Shown in pieces: positions 14,268 to 21,374 of a stretch of DNA of 24,489 bases. The notes beneath the pieces are model-generated. The model did not search any database. It worked only from the letters and a program-made list of their open reading frames with translations, and was not told the DNA's origin. Source of the stretch: a virus; IMG/VR virus record IMGVR_UViG_3300003886_000077, positions 1 to 24,489 of that record; one strand, 5' to 3'. Numbering within the stretch: the first letter of the stretch is position 1; each line of letters begins with the position of its first letter. The position numbers were made by a program, and so were the translations under genes.

Positions 14268-15700
14268 AAATTGCTACAGGATTTTATCAATCCGATTCAT
14301 TGCCATTAGCCGCACAGCGTTGCATTAACTGGATTCCGGTTATTGCTGAGCAAGGCGCGCTAAATCAGCGTGCCTTGTTTGATGTTCGTGGCGCGGTTAG
14401 TTTGACGTTGACAGGCGATGCTATTACGGGTCAGAACCGAGGTGGCATAAACCTTAATGGTGTGCCGTACTTTGTTAATGGACTTTCTCTGTATTCGATC
14501 AGTTCGACCAATGTCGTGACCAATCACGGCCAGATACAGGGACAGGGCCGGTGTTCAATGGCTATCTCAAGTCGATACCTGGTGATTGTCGATCCCGGCA
14601 ATAAAGGCTATGTACTCGACAGCAATGATAGCTCACTTACCCAAATTACCGACACTAACTGGATTGTATCGGATACGGTCTCATTCAAAGACGGTTATTT
14701 CATCTTCACATCGAGCGATGGCAAGGTATTCTTTGTCTCTGGACTGAATGACCCGTTTAGCTATAACGCGCTAGACTTTGGCAGTGCCGATGTTAGGCCT
14801 GATGAAATTGTGGCTACACACGTTAACCACAACCAGTTATTTGTCGCTGGCACTGAGACGATCGAGCTATTTCAGAACATTGGTGGTGTAGGCTTTCCGT
14901 TTTTGCGGGTTCCGGGTGGAAACATCCAAAAGGGCGTGTACGCACGGGACTCTCTGATTGATTTCGATAACTCTTTTGTATTTATTGGGGGTGATGTTGG
15001 AGAACTGGCAGCAATATGGAAGGTCAAGGGCGGAGCAAGTGTTGTCAAAATATCGACGTCGGCGATAGACAATGCGATTCAGGAATTTACCGAAGATGAG
15101 ATATCCGACGCCTTTGCGATGGTCTATGCGTTTGGTGGGAACTTTTTCGTCTCATTCACGTTTGTATCGAGCCGAATACCGTCAAAAACGTTTGTTTATG
15201 ATGCGACAACCTCGGCGCTTACGGGTCAGTCAACGTGGCATGAGCGCCAATCAGGCGTGGTGGATGATCGCTGGCGTATAACCTCTATAGTGGACGCCTA
15301 TGGCAAGCTGTTGGTGGGTGATTCGTTTGACGGTCGTATCGGCTCTTTGGAAAAGGACGTCTACACTGAGTATGGCGAGGTGATATTCAGACAAAAGGTG
15401 TCGAAGCCTTTTAGTGCCGACCAAAAGGCGGTGTTTGCAGGAACCATAAGTCTGACAATGGAGTCTGGAACCGGGACGATTTCAGGCAAATCACCACAAA
15501 TCATGATGGATTTTTCTGACAATGGCGCGAGAACATTCTCAAACGGGTTCTGGCGTAGTTACGGCAAGATTGGCCAATATCAGTCCTATCCGCAGTGGCG
15601 ACGCCAGGGGCGTATTCCGCACAACCGTGTATTGCGCTTTACAACCACTGAGGCGGTAAAAAGTACGCTTATACGCCTCGATGCGGACATTGCAGCATGA
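14258..15700 (+). CDS. Packaged-DNA stabilisation protein, P22 gp10-like
   Basis: A 480-aa protein, close to P22 gp10 (472 aa), the second neck ring below gp4 that seals packaged DNA. Opening LEIATGFYQSDSLPLAAQRC with INWIPVIAEQGA is characteristic of the family. The rest is a repetitive beta-sheet protein, in line with the beta-propeller of gp10 (FVNGLSLYSISS, DGYFIFTSSDGKVFFVSGLN). The C terminus ends in the tail-facing sandwich region. It starts inside the gp4-like gene and its stop overlaps the next ATG. Confidence 0.92.
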   Translation: MQLEIATGFYQSDSLPLAAQRCINWIPVIAEQGALNQRALFDVRGAVSLTLTGDAITGQNRGGINLNGVPYFVNGLSLYSISSTNVVTNHGQIQGQGRCSMAISSRYLVIVDPGNKGYVLDSNDSSLTQITDTNWIVSDTVSFKDGYFIFTSSDGKVFFVSGLNDPFSYNALDFGSADVRPDEIVATHVNHNQLFVAGTETIELFQNIGGVGFPFLRVPGGNIQKGVYARDSLIDFDNSFVFIGGDVGELAAIWKVKGGASVVKISTSAIDNAIQEFTEDEISDAFAMVYAFGGNFFVSFTFVSSRIPSKTFVYDATTSALTGQSTWHERQSGVVDDRWRITSIVDAYGKLLVGDSFDGRIGSLEKDVYTEYGEVIFRQKVSKPFSADQKAVFAGTISLTMESGTGTISGKSPQIMMDFSDNGARTFSNGFWRSYGKIGQYQSYPQWRRQGRIPHNRVLRFTTTEAVKSTLIRLDADIAA

Positions 15701-15966
15701 TTGTCCCACCAACCCGTGAAACTCAAATAGTTAGCCCTAATGGGCTCTCACAAATACGTTTCGCCTCGTATTTAGAGGACATTACCCGAAAGGTTAATGA
15801 TTTGGATACCCGCGTTTCAACGTTAACCGGCAATACTGACGTTTATACAGCAACGAATGTCAGTGCTGATCGTGATTTTGACGCGAATACGGTTGCTGTT
15901 GCGGAGCTTGCCGATATTGTGGGTACTCTGATCGCTGATTTGCGTGCGGCGGGGGTGATCAAGTGA
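15697..15966 (+). CDS. 89-aa protein in the gp26 (tail needle) position
   Basis: Starts in an ATGA overlap with gp10. The N terminus has a conserved proline-rich opening (PPTRETQIVSPNGLSQIRFA) followed by a heptad-like helix (YLEDITRKVNDLDTRVSTL) and a C-terminal helix (ELADIVGTLIADLRAAG). P22 gp26 plugs the neck and is 233 aa; this protein is much shorter, so if it is a needle it is a stub. It may instead be a small neck plug or connector. It overlaps the next gene's GTG start by 4 nt. Confidence 0.7.
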   Translation: MIVPPTRETQIVSPNGLSQIRFASYLEDITRKVNDLDTRVSTLTGNTDVYTATNVSADRDFDANTVAVAELADIVGTLIADLRAAGVIK

Positions 15967-16364
15967 TTACCGAAACCCACAATATGGATATCGTGAACTC
16001 AATCTTGCAACACCCCAAGATATGGGCCGATATTGCTCCACGTGGAATAACGGCTTTCGATATCTGGCACAAGCCGGGCCTTGTTTATCACCTGGTGGGT
16101 GATGGCGATGGCGTCATTATCTACAATCCGTATCGTGACGGCGTTGAGATTCACCCCAACATCTTGCCGAAGCACCGTGGCAAACAGGCCTATAAGGCGG
16201 TAGAAAAGTCGATTCAGATGGTCTTTGGCTGCGGCATTCGGGCGATCTATTGTGAGATAGACCCTTGCCTACGGCATGTTACTATGTTTGCACGGGCCTT
16301 GGGGTTCAAGCGGATGGAGCACAAAGACCGTGATCTATTTGTACGATTCAAGCTCGATAGTTAA
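15963..16364 (+). CDS. GNAT-fold protein, P22 gp14-like (DUF2824)
   Basis: A 133-aa protein with an N-acyltransferase-like layout: a central beta hairpin (LVYHLVGDGDGVIIYNPY) and an acetyl-CoA-loop-like segment (HRGKQAYKAVEKSIQ), then FGCGIRAIYCEID and ARALGFKRMEHKDRD, the usual GNAT end pattern. It starts with GTG in an overlap. The position between gp26 and gp7 equals that of P22 gp14, a DUF2824 protein. Whether it acetylates anything is unknown. Confidence 0.75.
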   Translation: MITETHNMDIVNSILQHPKIWADIAPRGITAFDIWHKPGLVYHLVGDGDGVIIYNPYRDGVEIHPNILPKHRGKQAYKAVEKSIQMVFGCGIRAIYCEIDPCLRHVTMFARALGFKRMEHKDRDLFVRFKLDS

Positions 16365-16375
16365 AAGGATTTAAC

Positions 16376-16960
16376 GTGAGTATTATAAAACGCCTCTTTG
16401 GCGGCGGTGCTGAAAAAGACGCAGCCGATGCACAGGTCGCGGCCCAACAGCAGGGTATTGAGGAAGATCGCCGCCAATTCGATTTAAACCGGCAGGACTT
16501 TGCGCCGCAGATCGAGGCCGGGAATCTTGGTCGTGAGGAATTGCTGAATTTGTTAGGTCTGCGCGGCGTTGCCGGCGAGCAGGATGCTGTTGATCGATTT
16601 AGCGAGTCACCGGGCCAAAAGTTTCTACGTGAGCGCGGCGAGCGAACCTTGCTTCGGAACAATGCTGCTATTGGTGGTCTCGGTGGTGGTAATGTCCGGC
16701 GTGAACTGCAAGAGCAGGCGATCGGCTTTGGTCAGAAATTCTTAGGTGAGCGCAAGGATCGTTTAGCTGGCGTTGCTGGTGGTGGTGCGAGTGCGGTTGC
16801 TAATCAGGCCGGTTTAGGCACGCGGATATCCGGTCGAATTGGACAGAGATTTGCCAATCAAGGAAATGCCAGAGCTTCGGGGATATTGGATTCTGCGGGT
16901 CGGATTCGCAATACTCTTGGTCGTGTGGCGGGTGCCTTTAGCGTACCGGGGTTTGGCTAA
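16376..16960 (+). CDS. DNA ejection protein, P22 gp7 position
   Basis: A 194-aa protein starting at GTG with AAGGA (16365-16369) upstream. The N terminus SIIKRLFGGGAEKDAADAQVA is amphipathic; the middle is Gln/Asp/Arg-rich helix with SESPGQKFLRERGERTLLR, common in podoviral internal proteins; the C-terminal third is Gly/Ala-rich (AGVAGGGASAVANQAG). P22 gp7 (229 aa) is packed inside and leaves with the DNA to build a channel across the envelope. Its stop overlaps the next ATG. Confidence 0.78.
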   Translation: MSIIKRLFGGGAEKDAADAQVAAQQQGIEEDRRQFDLNRQDFAPQIEAGNLGREELLNLLGLRGVAGEQDAVDRFSESPGQKFLRERGERTLLRNNAAIGGLGGGNVRRELQEQAIGFGQKFLGERKDRLAGVAGGGASAVANQAGLGTRISGRIGQRFANQGNARASGILDSAGRIRNTLGRVAGAFSVPGFG

Positions 16961-18243
16961 TGGCACATTCAGGACTTTTACAGCAGGCTGGCTCTCCGAA
17001 AAAGAAGCCAAGCGTATTGGCTCGTGTTGGGCAGGGCTTAATAGCTTTTGGCCGTGATGTGCCTGTGGCTCAGCTTGAGCGTGAGCAGCGCAGTAATGAG
17101 ATATTGCGCAATCAGGAGCAATTAACAGCCGGAGACGTTACCGTCCAACAGCAAGATATTAAGGCTAATCGGGACGAAGCCTTTCGCCAGCAGCAAATTC
17201 AGAGTTTGAGCCAGGTATTTGTCGGCGGTGGCGCGGATAGCCAAAAGGCGCTTGATCGACTGATGGTAATTGCGCCCGAGATTGCCGAACAACAGTATGA
17301 TCTCGCAGGAGCTCGTACAGCAGAGCAGCGCCAGAATATGACGCTACGAGCTGGCCAATTGCTCGCCGTTCCACCTGAGAAGCGTGATGCGGCTATGGAA
17401 GAAATGGCGGTCTCTATGGAGGCCGAGGGGCGTGACGCTACCGCTACTCGAAGCCTGATCGGATTGCCACCTGATGAGCAGGATGCTTCGTTGCGGTTTT
17501 TTGCCAGTGCGGGTGGTAAAGCCGCAGCGTCAAAACTCGGTCAGAGTGTAGTAACAAAAGACGCCGAGGGGAATCTTAGTTTTGCAACTCCCGTGTTAAC
17601 AGGCGATGAGGTCAGTACTCAAACTACGCCAATTGGTGGCCAGATAGTATCGCGAGGTCAGGGTGAAACGGCAGCAGAACGCCAGCAGCGTGATGTTGAC
17701 ACGGCAGGACAAAAGTCAACCGCAGTTGAGATATCAAAGCGAGATCAAGAATTTATAAATATTGGACAACGCCAAGCAGATGCTACTGCCATTATGCGGC
17801 GCGGACTACAATTGCTTGATACGATCGGAACCGGACGGCCAGAAGCTATTGCTCTTTCCGCCAAAAACTTATTTGGCATTGCCGGTGCGGATGAGACGGA
17901 GCTAAACGCTAACTTAGGAAAAGCAATTTTAAGTCAGTTGCGTGAGACTTTCGGCGCTCAATTCACCGAGAACGAAGGTAAAAGGCTGGAATCCATCGAA
18001 TCTAATTTCGGCAAGTCAACGGCCGGTAACAGGCGATTACTACAGCAGACCTTGCGACTTATGGAGCGTGACGCAAGACGCGGTATTGATATTGCTAACA
18101 GAGTTGACACGTTTGCTGCCAATGAAATACAGAATGCACTGGATTTCAGTCTTGATCCGAACAAAGTTAACGCTGTTGTCGAAAAGCCGGTCAGTGAAAT
18201 GACCGATGAAGAAATAAGGCAAGGTCTTGCCGAACAGGAATGA
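16960..18243 (+). CDS. DNA ejection protein, P22 gp20 position
   Basis: A 427-aa protein close to P22 gp20 (471 aa) in length and place. Gln/Arg/Ala-rich helices predominate; the segment LSQLRETFGAQFTENEGKRL followed by RRLLQQTLRLMERDARR is a recurring block of podoviral ejection proteins. No signal peptide or long membrane helix. The start lies in a TAATG overlap; the 3' end overlaps the next gene by 17 nt. It would leave the virion with gp7- and gp16-like proteins at infection. Confidence 0.78.
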   Translation: MAHSGLLQQAGSPKKKPSVLARVGQGLIAFGRDVPVAQLEREQRSNEILRNQEQLTAGDVTVQQQDIKANRDEAFRQQQIQSLSQVFVGGGADSQKALDRLMVIAPEIAEQQYDLAGARTAEQRQNMTLRAGQLLAVPPEKRDAAMEEMAVSMEAEGRDATATRSLIGLPPDEQDASLRFFASAGGKAAASKLGQSVVTKDAEGNLSFATPVLTGDEVSTQTTPIGGQIVSRGQGETAAERQQRDVDTAGQKSTAVEISKRDQEFINIGQRQADATAIMRRGLQLLDTIGTGRPEAIALSAKNLFGIAGADETELNANLGKAILSQLRETFGAQFTENEGKRLESIESNFGKSTAGNRRLLQQTLRLMERDARRGIDIANRVDTFAANEIQNALDFSLDPNKVNAVVEKPVSEMTDEEIRQGLAEQE

Positions 18244-19876
18244 ATTACTAGCAGAGGCTAAACGTCGCGGTTTGGTAGTTGATCGGCGTAGTGAACTGCT
18301 TGCCGAGGCGCAAAAGCGCGGTATATCCATTGCCGATGAGGTTACTCCTGAGCAACGTCAGGCGAGAATAGAAAGTCTTGAGGCTGAAAGTTCGGCATTA
18401 AGTCAGCCTGGTGCGCTGGGTATAGCTGCCCAGACCATTGGTGGCACTATAGGTGATCTTAGGGGTCTACCTGAGACCGCATTGCAGATGGCAACAGGCG
18501 GAGCGGCGACCATTGCGGGAGCGGTGGCGGCTGTTCCGGTAACGGCTTTTGATGCGCTTACTGGCGGTGATGATCCTGCTGGCGCTGGTCGTGCTGTTAT
18601 CGAGCAGTTTCAGGATGCCGGAACCTTTCAACCACGCACTGATGTTGGCCAGCGTGCGTCGTCTGCAATTGAGGCACCTTTAATGGCGGTTGATAAGTTC
18701 GCAGACACTGTTGGCGAGGTAACCGGCGATCCAGATGATGTGCTTGGAGCAACGCTTGTTAAGACTGCTATTTTAGCAGCGCCAGCATTATTCGGTATGC
18801 GCCGTGGCGGCGTTACTACGAAGTCTGCTGACGCTCCAACGCCGCGCCAACAGGTAGCGGCAAACGCAGCCGAAGAAGGTTACGTCACTACTCCATCAGT
18901 TCGTGCTGAGGCTGGCTCGGCGGGTTTGGCTGAGGGTCTTGGCGGAAAAATCAAGACTGGCCAACAAGCCATTGAAACAAATCAGGCTGTTACCAATAAG
19001 CTTGCGAGCCGTGCAGTTGGGCTACCTGATGATGTTCCTGTGACTGTTGATGTTCTGCAGGGCATACGGTCACAAGCAGGACAAGCATATGAGGCTGTTC
19101 GTGGCGTTGGTCAAGTTTTTACTGATACTGCTTTTCGCCGTGACCTGTCAGCGGCAACAGCGCGCTTTAGAAGCGCCGCAAAAGATTTTCCGGATCTTGC
19201 TAAGAGCGAGATTTTAGATATTGTCGATGGGCTCCGTGTGCCAGAGTTTGCGGCTGGTTCTGGTATTGACGCCATTGCGCTATTACGCAACAGGGCTGAT
19301 GTTGCCTTTCGTGGCGGAGACAAGTCATTAGGAAATTCGTACCGATCAGCCGCTAATGCCATAGAGGGTGTAATGGAGCGCCACTTGGCTAGGGGCGGTG
19401 ATTCTACTTTGGTTGATGGATTTCGGCAGTCTCGTCAACAAATAGCAGAAACTTATTCTGTCCAAGAGGCATTGCAGGGACGTATAACTGGCGAGGTAAA
19501 TGCCGCGAATCTTTCAGCACAGATAAAAAAGGGAAAGCCGCTTACTGGCGAGCTGCGCCAGATTGCAGATTTTGCCAATACCTTTCCATCTGTATCGAGG
19601 CTTTTCGTTGGCAAAGCGCAAGCATTCTCCCCGCTGGACCTCGGCGTTGCTGCTCTTGGATCAACGGGCGCGCTTGCTGCTGGGACTTTAGGCGCTGGGC
19701 CACTAGCTGCCTTGCCGATACTCGCGGCCGGAATAGCGCGGCCATTACTTAGAAGAGTCGCATTAAGTAATGTTGCCAGACGGTCGGGTATATCTAAAGA
19801 GAATGTCGGGGCGTCGTTAGGAGCAAAGACTGGCGTTATTGCAAGCTCAGCACTTAGCCAAGTTGCAGATCAATGA
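18227..19876 (+). CDS. DNA ejection protein, P22 gp16 position
   Basis: A 549-aa protein (P22 gp16 is 609 aa) starting at TTG with AAGG (18216-18219) 7 nt upstream. The first 33 residues hold a tandem 17-residue-spaced repeat, ELLAEAKRRGL and ELLAEAQKRGI. Two Ala/Gly-rich hydrophobic stretches follow, at about residues 75-110 and 455-500, which could enter the inner membrane. The middle is helical and basic. It would help DNA cross the envelope. Its end overlaps the opposite-strand gene by 7 nt. Confidence 0.8.
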   Translation: MPNRNELLAEAKRRGLVVDRRSELLAEAQKRGISIADEVTPEQRQARIESLEAESSALSQPGALGIAAQTIGGTIGDLRGLPETALQMATGGAATIAGAVAAVPVTAFDALTGGDDPAGAGRAVIEQFQDAGTFQPRTDVGQRASSAIEAPLMAVDKFADTVGEVTGDPDDVLGATLVKTAILAAPALFGMRRGGVTTKSADAPTPRQQVAANAAEEGYVTTPSVRAEAGSAGLAEGLGGKIKTGQQAIETNQAVTNKLASRAVGLPDDVPVTVDVLQGIRSQAGQAYEAVRGVGQVFTDTAFRRDLSAATARFRSAAKDFPDLAKSEILDIVDGLRVPEFAAGSGIDAIALLRNRADVAFRGGDKSLGNSYRSAANAIEGVMERHLARGGDSTLVDGFRQSRQQIAETYSVQEALQGRITGEVNAANLSAQIKKGKPLTGELRQIADFANTFPSVSRLFVGKAQAFSPLDLGVAALGSTGALAAGTLGAGPLAALPILAAGIARPLLRRVALSNVARRSGISKENVGASLGAKTGVIASSALSQVADQ

Positions 19877-20010
19877 CCGCGTTCTGCAAGCCAATCCGCA
19901 GCAGCAGATTCTCGCTGGTTCTTCTTATACTCTTTGTTTTCCGCAGCCCATGGTCCAAAAGCGTAAGCAATGATCAGGGCTGGTATGATTAGCCATAGTT
20001 CTATGTACAT
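19870..20010 (-). CDS. Small minus-strand membrane protein, 46 aa (moron candidate)
   Basis: Reading the minus strand from 20010 gives ATG and 46 codons to a TGA at 19870. The product opens MYIELWLIIPALIIAYAFGP, a single strong hydrophobic helix at residues 3-19, and then a charged cytoplasmic tail (ENKEYKKNQRESAAADWLAE). GGAG lies 9 nt upstream of the ATG on the minus strand (20020-20023), an excellent ribosome site. It is the only minus-strand gene in the window, convergent with and overlapping the gp16-like gene by 7 nt. P22 carries sieA and the immI genes exactly here, between gene 16 and the tailspike, so a superinfection-exclusion or host-altering role is plausible. No family is recognised. 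Confidence 0.65.
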   Translation of the reverse strand: MYIELWLIIPALIIAYAFGPWAAENKEYKKNQRESAAADWLAERGH

Positions 20011-20025
20011 TTTTAATTTCTCCAA

Positions 20026-20042
20026 TATGCTGTAATAGCATA
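20026..20042. promoter_or_regulatory. Dyad TATGCT-GTAAT-AGCATA
   Basis: Perfect 6-bp inverted repeat with a 5-bp spacer, between the minus-strand ribosome site and the -10-like TATAGT (minus, 20047-20042). It would cover the start point of a minus-strand transcript, as an operator often does. It could instead fold as a small RNA hairpin just ahead of GGAG. Confidence 0.45.
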
Positions 20043-20054
20043 CTATATATATAG
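20043..20054. promoter_or_regulatory. AT palindrome CTATATATATAG, -10 region
   Basis: A perfect 12-bp alternating AT palindrome directly next to the upstream dyad. On the minus strand it supplies TATAGT (20047-20042), a near-consensus -10 for the 46-aa gene, giving a leader of about 25 nt. No consensus -35 is present, so activation by a bound protein may be needed. Confidence 0.4.
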
Positions 20055-20056
20055 AC

Positions 20057-20085
20057 TGTACATCATTAGTGTACTGATGTATAGC
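20057..20085 (+). promoter_or_regulatory. Candidate divergent promoter for the tail genes, with dyad
   Basis: On the plus strand TGTACA (20057-20062) and TATAGC (20080-20085) are spaced 17 bp, 4 of 6 bases each to the consensus. The inverted repeat TACATCA (20059-20065) with TGATGTA (20075-20081) overlaps it and also the -35 zone of the minus-strand promoter, so one bound protein could govern both directions. A transcript from here would cover the adaptor and tailspike genes. Confidence 0.35.
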
Positions 20086-20132
20086 TCCGTGTTATTATTG
20101 AGTAACCACAATTTCCAAGGACGGAGATACGC

Positions 20133-20948
20133 ATGGCGTATAGGTTTGACCCGCCGCTGTTTGACGCTGGAAACGGTATAGACCCGGCCGATGGTGCTGA
20201 GTTGTTTTTCTTTGATTTCCAGACCAGCAATCCTAAAGTCACGTATGCGGATTTTGCCCTATTGGTCCCTAATACAGACCCGGTTGTGGCCGATTCTAAC
20301 GGCCTGTTCGGCGATATCTTTCTGGATATTAGAGCCAGCGTCACGTTACGAGACAGAAACGGCGTATTGATATACGGTGCAAAGGATATTTACCCCCCAG
20401 AGGACGCTATTTCAGCCCTTGCAGCGTCGCTTGTGAGTGTTCTGGATACGGCTGGTAACTTTACGGCGATAAACGTTGAGACGGTACTGGCTGAGATTGC
20501 CACTGGCTGGTCCAGACTTGACCGTGCCGAGACAGCGTCTGGAACCAAGACCTTTGCCGGTGCTAATATTGAAATGGCCGATAACGTCATTGGTGGCGCT
20601 TTGCTGAGAGACTATGCGATTAGTCATAACGTGATCACCAGCGCAGCCGGGGTGCTGACTGTTGATCTTGAGGACGGCAATAGTTTTGGGGTAACTCTGT
20701 CTGAAAATATCACTAGCATGGTTATCCAGAATCCTCCTGTTACTGGTCGCAAAGGTCAGTTTACGTTGACAATTACTCAAGACAATGCGGGTGGTGCGTA
20801 TACCCTAGCGCAGCCCGCATCTATCGTCTCGCCGGGCGGAACACTGCCTGTTGTTACCACCAGTAACGGTGCGATCGATGATTTTACTTATCGCACTGAC
20901 GATGGCGGGACTACATGGCTGATCGATTTCAGTCAGGCATATTCGTAA
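20133..20948 (+). CDS. Tail adaptor / spike head-binding protein, 271 aa
   Basis: The first 95 residues (YRFDPPLFDAGNGIDPADGA, then TYADFALLVPNTDPVVADSN and IRASVTLRDRNGVLIYGAKDI) match a widespread podoviral N-terminal adaptor domain that fixes fibres or spikes to the tail. A short helical linker (about 105-140) is followed by a beta-rich C-terminal part ending DDGGTTWLIDFSQAYS. GGAG lies about 8 nt upstream of the start. It lacks a receptor-binding body, so it presumably anchors the spike encoded downstream. Confidence 0.8.
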   Translation: MAYRFDPPLFDAGNGIDPADGAELFFFDFQTSNPKVTYADFALLVPNTDPVVADSNGLFGDIFLDIRASVTLRDRNGVLIYGAKDIYPPEDAISALAASLVSVLDTAGNFTAINVETVLAEIATGWSRLDRAETASGTKTFAGANIEMADNVIGGALLRDYAISHNVITSAAGVLTVDLEDGNSFGVTLSENITSMVIQNPPVTGRKGQFTLTITQDNAGGAYTLAQPASIVSPGGTLPVVTTSNGAIDDFTYRTDDGGTTWLIDFSQAYS

Positions 20949-21374
20949 ATGTTACAGCATATTCATTCAGGGTCTGAAGGAGTCGCTGGCGGTGTCGTCA
21001 GTATTGTTTCTCAGACAATATCAAGATTCCGCATGGACCAGACTTGTTACTCTGGGATTATGTTTGGAAGCGATGGCGTTTTGTACGCAATCCAAAACAA
21101 CACAGGTACTAGCGCCATTATTGGCCAGTGGTTGGTTAACGGTACGCCTTCGGACTTCTATGTATCGAGAATGATCAATAGCGGAACTTTGAACACGGAT
21201 GCGGGAGCCGGACCGCTACAGCTAAACGCTGCACGTTTATACCGTATCAGTCGGAGTATAACAGGCGCTAAAACAACGATTATTACGTGTCAGTTGTCAG
21301 ATGATGTCAGCGGTTTGCCCATCCTTGATTCTGCGACATTTACCCTGATAGCAGAATATGAGAACTTAGCCTAA
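20949..21374 (+). CDS. Small beta protein of the receptor module, 141 aa
   Basis: The ATG follows the adaptor stop with no gap and no strong ribosome site, so reinitiation is likely. The product is all-beta, with the segments SRFRMDQTCYSGIMFGSDG, YAIQNNTGTSAIIGQWLVNG and a C-terminal strand FTLIAEYENLA. Small proteins of this type commonly stand between adaptor and spike genes in environmental podoviruses. It may be part of the tail fibre or a connector; function unproven. Its stop overlaps the tailspike start in TAATG. Confidence 0.65.
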   Translation: MLQHIHSGSEGVAGGVVSIVSQTISRFRMDQTCYSGIMFGSDGVLYAIQNNTGTSAIIGQWLVNGTPSDFYVSRMINSGTLNTDAGAGPLQLNAARLYRISRSITGAKTTIITCQLSDDVSGLPILDSATFTLIAEYENLA

